Assembly: GCF_009193155.1 (NCBI RefSeq) | Contig: NZ_VUKD01000001.1 | Location: 744,001 to 808,000 of the forward strand | Origin: Georgenia subflava | Lineage (GTDB): Bacteria > Actinomycetota > Actinomycetes > Actinomycetales > Actinomycetaceae | Reading direction: 5' to 3' | DNA length: 64,000 bases | Notes under the pieces: model-generated | Databases searched by the model: none | What the model was told of the DNA's origin: nothing | The model's input: only the letters and a program-made list of their open reading frames with translations | Made by a program: the position numbers and the translations under genes | Shown: positions 24,097 to 32,742 of the stretch, piece after piece | Layout of the letters: each line of letters opens with the position of its first letter | How positions within the stretch are numbered: position 1 is the first letter of the stretch

Positions 24097-25658
24097 TGGC
24101 CACCCCGGACCCGACCCCCACCCTGCCGGCCGACCCCGGCTGCGACCCGCTCGACGTCTCCTGCGCGACGGCCGGCTGGCAGGTCGACGGCGGCTCGACC
24201 GCCCTCGACGAGCTCGCGAGCGCCGTCATGGAGGCGCTCGACACCACGCTCGGGGCGCTGGGCACGATGTGGGTGGACGTCGCCACGCCGTCGCTCACCG
24301 GCGACGGCGAGGGCGCGATCGAGGCCGGCGAGGTCGCGCCGGAGTCGGTCGCCGCGGTCGAGACGGTCCTCGGCTACGTCGTCTGGGTCTCCCTGGGCGT
24401 GGCGGTCCTGTCCATCGTCGCGCTCGGCGCGTGGATGGCCCTGGCCGGGCGGCGCGGCGACGGCGAGCGCCACCTGGGCCGGCTCGGCGTCGTGCTCGGC
24501 GGGGTCATCCTCATCTCCGCGGCCTCCGGGCTGGTGGCGGCGCTGGTGCCCGCCGAGCGGTTCGCGTCCACCGGCTCCGCGCCCGTCGCCACGACCCAGA
24601 ACGCCCTGTGGTGGTTCACCGCCGCCATGGCCGTGCTCGCCGTGATCGTCGCCGGCGCGAAGATGGCGTGGGAGCAGCGCGCCGCCGCGGGCCGCGACCT
24701 CGTGCGCTCGCTGCTGACGCTGGTGGTCGTCGCCGGTGCTGGGCTGACGGTCATCGCGCTCGCCGTCGTGGCCGCGGACTCCTTCGCCCTGTGGCTCCTC
24801 GAGCGGGTCACGGGCGGCGCGGACTTCGGCGCACAGGTCACCGCGATGCTGACCTTCTCCGACACCATGGGCGTGCTGCTGATCATCGTGCTCGGGCTCA
24901 TCGCGGTGGTCGCGGCGTTCGTGCAGATCATGCTGCTGGTCCTGCGCGGGGCGATGCTGGTGATCCTGGCGGGCATCTTCCCGCTGTCGGCCTCGTTCAC
25001 GAACACCGCCGTGGGCCGGTCGTGGTTCTACCGCGTCATCGCCTGGATCGTCGCCTTCGTCCTGTACAAGCCGGCCGCGGCCATCGTCTACGCCACCGCG
25101 TTCCAGCTCACCGAGCAGAACCTCTTCGCCGACGACGGCACCGGGTTGGTGCCGGTGCTCGCGGGCATCATCCTCATGGTCCTCGCACTGATGGCCCTGC
25201 CGGCGCTGATGAGCGTCGTCGCACCGCTCGTCGGCACCGTCGCACCGTCGGCCACGCCGGCCGCCACGACCCTGCCGCCCGGGACGTCGGCCGCGATGCC
25301 CACCGGGGCGGTCTCCGTGCACCGGCTCCGCCCGGCGGCGGGGCCCAGCGGGGCGGTCGGACTGCCCGGCAGCTCCGCGGTCCTGGCGCCGGCGGGCGGC
25401 CAGGACGGCGGTCGTCACGCGGGCCCGGGCGGTGCGCTCGAGGGCGGTCCCAGCGGCCGTGACGGTCCGGCGACCCCGCCGGGCGCCGCCGACGCCCTGG
25501 ACGAGAGCCGCGGATCCCGCGCGGGCGAGACGGCGCCGCGCGAGACTGAGGAGCACGAGTCGGCCGAGCCCGAGGGTCCGGCCGAGACAGGACCGGCCGA
25601 TCCCGGTCCGGCGCACCTGAGCACCGAGGGAGATGGTTCGCGTGCCGGCCACCGCTGA
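24096..25658 (+). CDS. Polytopic VirB6/TrbL-like membrane protein
   Basis: 520 residues. Soluble N-terminal 85 residues, then about eight membrane helices between 90 and 390, including ALWWFTAAMAVLAVIVAGAK and GVLLIIVLGLIAVVAAFVQIM. The central motif GAMLVILAGIFPLSASFTNT followed by WFYRVIAWIVAFVLYKPAAA is typical of the actinobacterial TrbL-like group. The last 130 residues are Pro/Ala/Gly/Glu-rich and disordered. VirB6-like proteins form the inner-membrane pore of T4SS. ATG at 24096 overlaps the previous stop; its 3' end overlaps the next gene by 26 bases. Confidence 0.82.
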   Translation: MATPDPTPTLPADPGCDPLDVSCATAGWQVDGGSTALDELASAVMEALDTTLGALGTMWVDVATPSLTGDGEGAIEAGEVAPESVAAVETVLGYVVWVSLGVAVLSIVALGAWMALAGRRGDGERHLGRLGVVLGGVILISAASGLVAALVPAERFASTGSAPVATTQNALWWFTAAMAVLAVIVAGAKMAWEQRAAAGRDLVRSLLTLVVVAGAGLTVIALAVVAADSFALWLLERVTGGADFGAQVTAMLTFSDTMGVLLIIVLGLIAVVAAFVQIMLLVLRGAMLVILAGIFPLSASFTNTAVGRSWFYRVIAWIVAFVLYKPAAAIVYATAFQLTEQNLFADDGTGLVPVLAGIILMVLALMALPALMSVVAPLVGTVAPSATPAATTLPPGTSAAMPTGAVSVHRLRPAAGPSGAVGLPGSSAVLAPAGGQDGGRHAGPGGALEGGPSGRDGPATPPGAADALDESRGSRAGETAPRETEEHESAEPEGPAETGPADPGPAHLSTEGDGSRAGHR

Positions 25659-27150
25659 GCCAGGGCACCACGTGCCCCGCACCTACGGCAACTGGCGCCG
25701 GCCCACGAGTCCGGGCCTGATGGGGCTGGGCACGGTCGGGACGATGATCCTCATGGGCGGCCTGATCGTCGTCGTCCTGGTCGTCATGCTCTCGGACCTG
25801 CTCCGCGGCCTCGCCGTGGCGGCCGGCCTGGCCGTTCTCCTCATGGCGATCGCGGTGCGCGACAAGCACGGCCTCAACGCGCTCGACAAGGGCTCCGCCC
25901 GCGTCGGGTGGTGGCGCCAGCGCTCGGCCGGGGAGCACCTGTACCGCTCCGGGCCGCTGGGCCAGGTGCCGTGGGGCACCAACCAGCTGCCCGGCCTGGC
26001 GGCGGCGTCGAAGCTCAGCGAGCACTCCGACTCCTACGGCCGCCGCTTCGCGCTGCTGCGCGTCCCGTCGACCTCCACGTTCACGATCGTCATCGGCACC
26101 GAGCCCGACGGCGCGGCCCTGGTGGACGAGGAGCAGGTGGACGCCTGGGTCTCGGACTGGGGGCTGTGGCTGGCCAACCTCGGTGACGAACCCGGGATCG
26201 TCGCCGCCTCGGTGACCGTCGAGACCGCCCCCGACACGGGCACCCGTCTGCGCCGCGAGGTCGCCACCAACATCGACCCCGACGCCCCGGAGTTCGCCCG
26301 CGCGCTGCTCGCCGAGACGGTGCGCGACTACCCGAGCGGCTCCTCCACTGTCCGCGCGTACGTGGCGCTGAGCTTCGCGGCGGCCCGGGGCGGGAAGAAG
26401 CGCAGCGCCGCCGAGCTCGCCCGCGAGCTCGGCGCCCGACTGCCCGGCCTGACGGGTGAGCTGCAGGCCACCGGCGCCGGTCCGGCGCACCCGCTGGACG
26501 CCCAGGAGCTCTGCGAGCTGGTGCGCGTCGCCTACGACCCGGCGTCGGCCACGGCCATCGACGAGCTGCACGCCCGTGGTGAGGCGACAGCGCTCTCGTG
26601 GTCCGACGTCGGGCCGTCGGCCGCCGAGGCCACCTGGGACGACTACCGGCACGACTCCGGGCTGTCGGTGACCTGGGCGATGACCGGGGCGCCGCGCGGC
26701 AACGTCCAGTCCTCGATCCTGGCCCGGCTGCTCGCCCCGCACCGGGACGTCGCGCGCAAGCGGGTGACCCTGCTCTACCGACCGATCGACGCCGCCAGCG
26801 CCGCGGCGATCGTCGAGGCGGACCTGCGTGCCGCCCAGTTCCGCCAGACGTCCTCGGACAAGCCCACCGCCCGCGACGTGCTCGCCACCCGCGCGGCGGC
26901 GCTGACCGCCCAGGAGGAGGCGGCCGGGGCCGGCCTGGTGAACTTCGGCATGCTGGTCACGGCCACGGTGCTGGACGTCGCACGGGCTGCGGACGCCCAC
27001 GCCGCGGTGGAGAACCTCTCGGCGACGGCCCGCCTGCGGCTGCGTCCGGTCTACGGCTCGCAGGACTCCGCCTTCGCCGCCGCGCTGCCCCTGGGCCTGG
27101 TCCTGCCCCGGCACCTGGCGCTGCCCGGCCAGGTCAGGGACCGGCTGTGA
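25633..27150 (+). CDS. SCO6880 family T4SS-like protein
   Basis: 505 residues. Two adjacent membrane helices at about 32-75 in the N-terminus (PrgI-like arrangement) are followed by a large cytoplasmic domain. Segments TYGNWRRPTSPGL, GEHLYRSGPLG, SDSYGRRFALLRVPST and HRDVARKRVTLLYRPID are characteristic of the SCO6880 family, which corresponds to the N-terminal half of a split VirB4. The next gene supplies the ATPase half. Widespread in actinobacterial chromosomes and integrative elements. Starts inside the previous gene. Confidence 0.88.
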   Translation: MVRVPATAEPGHHVPRTYGNWRRPTSPGLMGLGTVGTMILMGGLIVVVLVVMLSDLLRGLAVAAGLAVLLMAIAVRDKHGLNALDKGSARVGWWRQRSAGEHLYRSGPLGQVPWGTNQLPGLAAASKLSEHSDSYGRRFALLRVPSTSTFTIVIGTEPDGAALVDEEQVDAWVSDWGLWLANLGDEPGIVAASVTVETAPDTGTRLRREVATNIDPDAPEFARALLAETVRDYPSGSSTVRAYVALSFAAARGGKKRSAAELARELGARLPGLTGELQATGAGPAHPLDAQELCELVRVAYDPASATAIDELHARGEATALSWSDVGPSAAEATWDDYRHDSGLSVTWAMTGAPRGNVQSSILARLLAPHRDVARKRVTLLYRPIDAASAAAIVEADLRAAQFRQTSSDKPTARDVLATRAAALTAQEEAAGAGLVNFGMLVTATVLDVARAADAHAAVENLSATARLRLRPVYGSQDSAFAAALPLGLVLPRHLALPGQVRDRL

Positions 27151-28643
27151 GCGACCGGCAGGCCACGGCGCAGCAGCGCCGGCCCGGCCCGCGCGGATGG
27201 CCCGGGCTGGGCCGGGGCCGCTCGACGGAGGTCCAGCCGGTGCCGGAGTGGCGCGGCTCGACCCGCCAGGTGTGCGGGCTGTGGCCGTACGCGATCGGCT
27301 CCGGCACCCCGATGGTGGGTGTGCCGCTCGGCCGGAACATGACGTCCGGCGCGACGGTGTGCTGCGACCCGGTCTCGTGGTTCCAGCGGGCCAACCTCAT
27401 CTCCAACCCGTCCGCCTTCGTGCTCGGTCTGCCGGGCCTGGGCAAGTCGACGCTGGTGCGGCGGATGGCGGCCGGGCTCGCCGGCTACGGCGTGATGCCG
27501 CTGGTGCTCGGCGACCTCAAGCCGGACTACGTCGACCTCATCGAGGCGCTGGGCGGCCAGGTCATCACGCTCGGCGGCGCACGGGGGCACATCAACGTCC
27601 TCGACCCTGGCGAGGCGACGTCGGCGGCCGCCGTCCTGACGGGGACCGCGCGGCAGCTGGTGCTCGCCGACGCGCACGAGCGGCGGCTGACGATGGTCTC
27701 GTCCCTGCTCACGATCCTGCGCGCCCAGCCGCCGAGCGACCGCGAGGAGACGATCCTCGACCGTGCGCTGCGCGTGCTGGACGAGCGGCACGTGGGCGTG
27801 CCGGTGCTGCCGGACCTGCTGGCGGTGATCCGCGAGGCCCCCGAGGACGTGCGCCAGGTCGCGCTGGACCGTGGCTCGCTCGACAGGTACCAGGTCCTGA
27901 CCGAGAACCTCGAGGCGTCGCTGATCGGCCTGGTCGACGGCGGCCGGCTGGGGCGGACGTTCTCGCACCCCACGTCGAGCCCGATGCGCCGGGACCGCCC
28001 CGTGGTCTACGACGTGAGCCACATCGACGACGCCCAGACCGACCTGCAGGCCGCGGTGATGCTGGCGTGCTGGTCCGCCGGGTTCGGCATGGTCAACGTC
28101 GCCAACGCGCTGGCCGACGCCGGTGTGGAGCCGCGCCGGCACTACTTCGTCGTCCTGGACGAGCTCTGGCGGGTGCTGCGGGCCGGGCGCGGGATCGTCG
28201 ACCGGGTCGACGCCCTCACCCGGCTCAACCGCACCCGGGGGGTGGGGACCGCGATGATCTCTCACACCATGTCCGACCTCCTGGCGCTGCCGGCGGAGGA
28301 GGACCGGATGAAGGCCCGCGGGTTCGTCGAGCGCTCCGGGATGGTCATCGCCGGCGGCCTGCCCGGGGCGGAGATGGCCATGCTGACCCAGGCGGTGCCG
28401 ATGTCCCGCGCCGAGCAGGAGATGCTGATCGGCTGGCAGGACCCGCCCGCCTGGGACCCGATCCACAACCGGGAGACGGAGCCGCCCGGTCGCGGGAAGT
28501 TCCTCGTCAAGGTGGGCGGCCGACCGGGCATCCCCGTGCAGGTCCAGCTCACCAGCGTCGAGATGGGCATCCACGACACCAACAAGCGTTGGCGCGAGAT
28601 GTCGCGCGTCGCTCGGGTGGAGCGGGACGAGATCGAGGCGTGA
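27147..28643 (+). CDS. VirB4/TraC-like T4SS ATPase
   Basis: 498 residues from GTG 27147, overlapping the SCO6880 stop (GTGA). Walker A GLPGLGKSTLVRR at about 93-105, a LGDLKPDYVDLIEALGG segment, Walker B YFVVLDELWRVLRAG near 333-347, and TRLNRTRGVGTAMISHTMSD matching the VirB4 sensor region. It is the energising ATPase that pulls pilin-like subunits or substrates through the membrane complex. It lacks the N-terminal VirB4 half, which is the preceding gene. Last recognisable gene of the locus. Confidence 0.88.
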   Translation: MSDRQATAQQRRPGPRGWPGLGRGRSTEVQPVPEWRGSTRQVCGLWPYAIGSGTPMVGVPLGRNMTSGATVCCDPVSWFQRANLISNPSAFVLGLPGLGKSTLVRRMAAGLAGYGVMPLVLGDLKPDYVDLIEALGGQVITLGGARGHINVLDPGEATSAAAVLTGTARQLVLADAHERRLTMVSSLLTILRAQPPSDREETILDRALRVLDERHVGVPVLPDLLAVIREAPEDVRQVALDRGSLDRYQVLTENLEASLIGLVDGGRLGRTFSHPTSSPMRRDRPVVYDVSHIDDAQTDLQAAVMLACWSAGFGMVNVANALADAGVEPRRHYFVVLDELWRVLRAGRGIVDRVDALTRLNRTRGVGTAMISHTMSDLLALPAEEDRMKARGFVERSGMVIAGGLPGAEMAMLTQAVPMSRAEQEMLIGWQDPPAWDPIHNRETEPPGRGKFLVKVGGRPGIPVQVQLTSVEMGIHDTNKRWREMSRVARVERDEIEA

Positions 28644-28690
28644 CGGCGCAGCTCGGGCCGGCGCGCCGGGGCCTGAGCACCGTCTACTGA
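28640..28690 (+). pseudogene. 16-codon remnant or stub ORF at the end of the T4SS-like operon
   Basis: GTG 28640 overlaps the ATPase stop (GTGA), the coupling pattern used throughout this operon, but a TGA ends the frame after 16 codons (VTAQLGPARRGLSTVY). Elsewhere a TraD/VirD4 coupling-protein gene often stands here. It may be a residue of a deleted gene or chance. Confidence 0.3.
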
Positions 28691-28909
28691 CCTGGCACCG
28701 GATACGGACCTGCGTGGCGTGCGCAGGGGAAGAAGAATCGGGGCGCTTCCGTCCTCTAGAGCGCACGAACCGGAGCGGCTACCGTGACCGCCGGGCACGG
28801 CGTCGTGCCCGCTCCGTCCGCATCGCCCCGGGGAACGGTCGGCGACGACCCTGCAGTGCCTGCCCCGGGCTGAGACAACTCGCCCCGCCAGGGGCGTAGA
28901 GGGGAACTC

Positions 28910-31054
28910 ATGCGACAGTCACTCACGCGCACGGTGGTCGGGACCTCCGCCACCGCTGCGCTCGCGATGGCCGGTCTGGCGTCACCCGCCCTGGCCGACC
29001 ACTCATCGGTGCCGCCGGCAGACCTCGGCAGCGCCGGTGATGAGACGATCACCGTCCCGATCAACGACTCCGCCGCCGGTGGCACGTACTACCAGCCGTT
29101 CGAGCTGGCGTACTCGAACACCACCGCAGACGGCACCCCCGTGTACGTCTACGTCCCGACCGGCACGTTCGAGGACGTCGTGGGGACGCACAGCCTCGAC
29201 CCGGCCTTCGACCACAACCCCGGCGACGAGTTCGTCCCGTGCGCGACCAGCGATCCCGCTGACTACACCCTCACCCAGGGGCAGATCGACTACCTCGGCG
29301 ACGAGCTGAGCGGCCAGATCGTCCGGGTGGACGAGGAGCACTTCGGCCCGATGGACGCGGCCGACCCGGACGACCCGAGCAGCGACTCACTGGTGACGCT
29401 GGTCTACAACGTCCAGGACGACAGTTACTACGACTGCGCGGTCACCAGCTACACGGCCGGCTACTTCGCCCCGGACTTCGCGAACAGCCTGGGCATGAAC
29501 GTCATCGTCCTCGACGCCTACGACTGGGCGAACCGGGTGGGCTCGGACCCGAGCACCGCACCGTGGGGCGACGACGACCCGGTCAACGACTCGCCCGAGC
29601 TGTACGAGGGCGTCATCGCCCACGAGCTCGAGCACCTGCTGATGAACTACTCCGACCCCGGCGAGCTGTCCTGGGTGGACGAGGGCCTGGCCGACGTCGC
29701 CGCCTTCCTCAACGGCTACGACATGACGGGCAGCCACCTGACGTACCAGCAGGTCTTCCACCGGGAGACCTCCCTGACCCGGTGGGCCGGCGGCCTCGAG
29801 AACTACGGTGCGTCGTTCAGCTACTTCGCCTACCTGTGGGAGCAGGCCGGCGGCAACGGTGACGGCAGCCTCGAGCCGGACCTGGAGTACGACGGCGCGG
29901 CCGGCGACCTGCTCATCAAGCTGATCTTCGAGGAGCAGGCGAACAGCATGGACGGGGTGCAGAGCGCCATCGACGCGTTCAACGCCCAGACCGGCTCGGA
30001 CCTCCGCTCCGCGCAGGACCTCTTCCAGGACTGGGCCGTGACGATGTACCTCGACGACGAGGCCTCGGCGCTGTGGGACCTGGAGAACTTCGACCTCGGC
30101 CCGGCCTCCGGCGGGTGGACCATCGACCTCGCGAACAACGAGTTCTTCGACGACCGCGGGAACTACCAGGGCGCCCAGCCGCCGGCGAAGTGGGACCGGG
30201 CGGCGAACCGGCCGTCCGGCACCGCACTGCCGTTCGGCGTCTCGTACGAGAAGTTCCGCAACCCCGGCCCGCGGGTCAGCCTCGAGTTCACCGGCGAGGA
30301 CTTCGCCCAGGTGGCGCCGCACAGCGGCCCCGACCACTGGTGGGGCGGCGACGCCAGCCAGTCGGACAACACGCTCGACCTGGCCACGCCGGTGACCGGC
30401 GGCGAGACCGTCAGCTTCTGGAACTGGCACTTCATCGAGGAGGGCTGGGACTTCGGCTTCGTCGAGGCCCTGGTCGACGGCGAGTGGGTCACCCTGGAGG
30501 TGACCGACGCCGCCGGCGCCGTCGTCTCGACGAACGAGGACCCGCACGGGAACAACACCGAGGGCAACGGCATCACCGGCACCTCGGGCGGGGAGTACTT
30601 CGTCGACGAGCCGCAGTACCTGCAGTACTCGGTGACCGTGCCGGAGGGTGCGACCGACCTGCGGTGGCGGTACTCCACCGACGCCGCGTACGTCGACACC
30701 GGCTGGTTCATCGACGACGTCACGGTCGACGGCGCGGCGGCCGACGTCGTCGACGAGGAGGGCGGCTGGATCGAGACCGACGGCAGGCAGGAGAACAACT
30801 GGTCCCTGCAGGTGATCTCCACCTGCGACCTCACACCGGGCACTGTCAGCCCGGGCGAGCTCACCGACGAGGCGGGCAACTTCGTGTACCGCTTCACGGG
30901 CGACCAGATCTCCACGTACATGCTGGACACCAGGTGCGCGAACGGGCCGAACAGCGACTTCGTCGTCGTCGTGTCCAACATGCCGACCGGGGACCTCAGC
31001 TCCCTGGACGCCACGTACGACTACGACGTGGTCAAGGTGAACGGGCGCCGGTAG
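28910..31054 (+). CDS. Secreted zinc metalloprotease (HExxH, M30/M6-like)
   Basis: 714 residues. Sec signal peptide to about residue 29 (ALAMAGLASPALA). Catalytic domain with HELEH at 238-242 and a candidate third ligand Glu258 in LSWVDEGLADVAAF, a gluzincin-like layout resembling hyicolysin (M30). The C-terminal part (about 440-620) has the jelly-roll look of immune-inhibitor-A/MAM-type modules: FWNWHFIEEGWDFGFVEAL and LRWRYSTDAAYVDTGWFIDDV. The whole protein is acidic. AGGGGAA precedes the ATG. It sits alone after the secretion locus. Because the following cluster degrades hydroxyproline, collagen-like proteins are one possible target (inference). Confidence 0.85.
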   Translation: MRQSLTRTVVGTSATAALAMAGLASPALADHSSVPPADLGSAGDETITVPINDSAAGGTYYQPFELAYSNTTADGTPVYVYVPTGTFEDVVGTHSLDPAFDHNPGDEFVPCATSDPADYTLTQGQIDYLGDELSGQIVRVDEEHFGPMDAADPDDPSSDSLVTLVYNVQDDSYYDCAVTSYTAGYFAPDFANSLGMNVIVLDAYDWANRVGSDPSTAPWGDDDPVNDSPELYEGVIAHELEHLLMNYSDPGELSWVDEGLADVAAFLNGYDMTGSHLTYQQVFHRETSLTRWAGGLENYGASFSYFAYLWEQAGGNGDGSLEPDLEYDGAAGDLLIKLIFEEQANSMDGVQSAIDAFNAQTGSDLRSAQDLFQDWAVTMYLDDEASALWDLENFDLGPASGGWTIDLANNEFFDDRGNYQGAQPPAKWDRAANRPSGTALPFGVSYEKFRNPGPRVSLEFTGEDFAQVAPHSGPDHWWGGDASQSDNTLDLATPVTGGETVSFWNWHFIEEGWDFGFVEALVDGEWVTLEVTDAAGAVVSTNEDPHGNNTEGNGITGTSGGEYFVDEPQYLQYSVTVPEGATDLRWRYSTDAAYVDTGWFIDDVTVDGAAADVVDEEGGWIETDGRQENNWSLQVISTCDLTPGTVSPGELTDEAGNFVYRFTGDQISTYMLDTRCANGPNSDFVVVVSNMPTGDLSSLDATYDYDVVKVNGRR

Positions 31055-31067
31055 CCCGCTCCGGCGG

Positions 31068-31105
31068 GACGCGGGGGTCGGGCCGGTGGGCCCGACCCCC
31101 GCGTC
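31068..31105. terminator. Terminator after the secreted protease
   Basis: Perfect 17-bp arms (GACGCGGGGGTCGGGCC and reverse complement) around loop GGTG, 13 bases past the protease stop. A degenerate copy of the GGGCCGG...GACCCCGCGTC arm follows at about 31115-31140. Confidence 0.85.
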
Positions 31106-31282
31106 TGTGGCGGTCGGGCCGGCGGGCCGGACCCCGCGTCTGTGGCGCGCGGCGGGGCCACAGGGCGATCCTCGACGCGGCGCGTGTGGTTCCGCGTGCT
31201 GCCGGCACGGCTCCCGGCCGGCGTGGCGGGGCCCCGGCGCGATCCGCGACGGCGCGTGCAGTTCGGCGCGCTCCCGGCACGG

Positions 31283-31319
31283 CTCCGGGCCGGGCACCCG
31301 TAGGTGCACCGGCCCGGAG
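31283..31319. terminator. Terminator after the DapA-family gene
   Basis: 11-bp arms CTCCGGGCCGG/CCGGCCCGGAG with a bulged A and an inner GCACC/GGTGC stem, loop CGTA. It lies 18 bases beyond the leftward gene's stop. Confidence 0.75.
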
Positions 31320-31336
31320 TCACTCCTGCGTGGTCG

Positions 31337-32275
31337 TCACACGCTCACGGGCTGCACGGCCGCGAGCGCGTCGAGCGCGCGCTGGGTGTCGGCGCGGACC
31401 TGGGCCTCCATCGCCGGGGTCAGCGCCGTGCGCGGCGGACGGCACGGGCCGCCGTAGCGACCGACCATGTCCATGCCCAGCTTGATGGCCTGGACGAACT
31501 CGACCTTGGAGTCCCAGCGGAAGGCGGCGATGAGGCGGCGGTAGATCTCGCGAGCCTCCGCGTAACGGCCCTCGACCATGTGGTTGTAGACCGCGACGGT
31601 CTCGGCCGGGAACACGTTGGGGTAGCCACCGAACCAGCCGACCGCGCCGTCGACCATGGACTCGAACAGCACGTCGTCGGCGCCGGCGATGACGTCGATG
31701 CTGGTGCCCGCGGCCTCGCAGGCGTCGGCGATCTCGAACGCCCGGCGCACGTCGGTGCTGAACTCCTTGATGGCGACGACGTTCTCGATGCCGGCGAGCT
31801 CGGCGACGAGGTCGGGGACCAGGTCGACCTTCGTGTCGATCGGGTTGTTGTAGATCATCATCGGCAGGCCCGCCTCGGCGACCTTCTCGAAGTGCTCGAC
31901 GACGCCGCGCCGGTCGGAGCGGTACATCGTGGGCGGCAGGCACAGGACGCCGTCGGCGCCGTCCTCTGCGGCGAGCTCGGCCCAGTGCTTGGCCTGGTGC
32001 CATCCGGCCCCGTGCACCCCGGCGACCACGACGCCGCGGCCACCGACCGCCTCGACCGCGGTCTGCACGACCTTGCGGCGCTCCTCGTCGGTGAGCGAGG
32101 AGTACTCGCCGAGCGACCCGTTCGGGCCCACTCCGCGGCAGCCGTTGTCGATCAGCCAGCTGCAGTGCTCGGCGAACCGGTCGTAGTCGACCGCCAGGCC
32201 GGCGGGCGCCGCGGGGTCCTCCTTGTACGGCAGGGCGGTCGCGACGACCACGCCGCCGAGGTTGAGCTCAGCCAT
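31337..32275 (-). CDS. DapA-family lyase, probable pyrroline-4-hydroxy-2-carboxylate deaminase
   Basis: 312-residue class I aldolase-type enzyme. Active-site Tyr in MMIYNNPID and Schiff-base Lys in VVAIKEFSTD are intact, and the NGSLGEYSSLTDEER loop replaces the usual GTTGE, as in deaminases of this family. In the hydroxyproline pathway the enzyme converts 1-pyrroline-4-hydroxy-2-carboxylate to 2-oxoglutarate semialdehyde plus ammonia. The epimerase, D-hydroxyproline dehydrogenase and semialdehyde dehydrogenase are all in this cluster, which supports that role. ATG 32275 has AAGGGTG upstream. An operator at 32319-32332 ties it to the GntR regulon. Confidence 0.86.
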   Translation of the reverse strand: MAELNLGGVVVATALPYKEDPAAPAGLAVDYDRFAEHCSWLIDNGCRGVGPNGSLGEYSSLTDEERRKVVQTAVEAVGGRGVVVAGVHGAGWHQAKHWAELAAEDGADGVLCLPPTMYRSDRRGVVEHFEKVAEAGLPMMIYNNPIDTKVDLVPDLVAELAGIENVVAIKEFSTDVRRAFEIADACEAAGTSIDVIAGADDVLFESMVDGAVGWFGGYPNVFPAETVAVYNHMVEGRYAEAREIYRRLIAAFRWDSKVEFVQAIKLGMDMVGRYGGPCRPPRTALTPAMEAQVRADTQRALDALAAVQPVSV

Positions 32276-32318
32276 TGTCCACACCCTTCGAGTCGTGCCG
32301 GCATCGATGCTCGGCATC

Positions 32319-32332
32319 TGTAATATGTCACA
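32319..32332 (-). promoter_or_regulatory. GntR operator upstream of the deaminase gene
   Basis: TGTGACATATTACA on the minus strand, 44 bases before the start. Shares the TGT-N8-ACA palindrome with 37655-37668 (TGTCACACATTACA) and the TGTCACAC core with 38666. Confidence 0.65.
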
Positions 32333-32707
32333 CCCTACTGGACGAGAACGCTTCCCGCCAGCACTTGCGATGCGCACCGTTGTTCTGGGGCTGCTGCGCC
32401 GCCGCCTGGCCGCGGAACGTCGGGTGCTGCGACGGCCCCTCCATGCGGAGTGCGACCGCGCCTTGGTGCGTGAAACCTCCGTGCGGGAGTGCTACGACCC
32501 CCCTTACCCGCGGAACATCCGTACGGACTATCCGGACAACTTTCCGCAACCGCGCCGGTCTGCTTCGGTGATCTCGCCCGGACCGGACGGAGCGGCCCCG
32601 AGTGCGGGGCCGATGGCCCGGTGGGCCGGCCACGCGACGTCGGGGCCGTCTACCAGGTGCGAGCCCGAGCCGCCAGCCGCGGCCGGATGGGCGACCAGCA
32701 CCTTCAC

Positions 32708-32736
32708 GTGCCCGGCGGCACAGGGCCGCCGGGCAC
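32708..32736. terminator. Terminator of the first liv operon
   Basis: Perfect 12-bp stem GTGCCCGGCGGC / GCCGCCGGGCAC with loop ACAGG, 7 bases after the livF stop. Confidence 0.85.
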
Positions 32737-32742
32737 CACGCC

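Larger units (their letters stand above)
32276..32742. other. Intergenic region between the deaminase and livF
   Basis: 467 bases: deaminase promoter side with an operator at 32319, then about 370 bases with no supported gene, then the liv operon terminator at 32708-32736. Lower GC near 32315-32345 fits a promoter. Confidence 0.55.

Noticed and set aside
20667-28643. Integrative conjugative element
   Set aside because: No integrase, relaxase, coupling protein or flanking direct repeat was seen, and composition matches the neighbours.
31283-31319. Riboswitch candidate between protease and deaminase
   Set aside because: It lies at the 3' ends of convergent genes and is better explained as a terminator.
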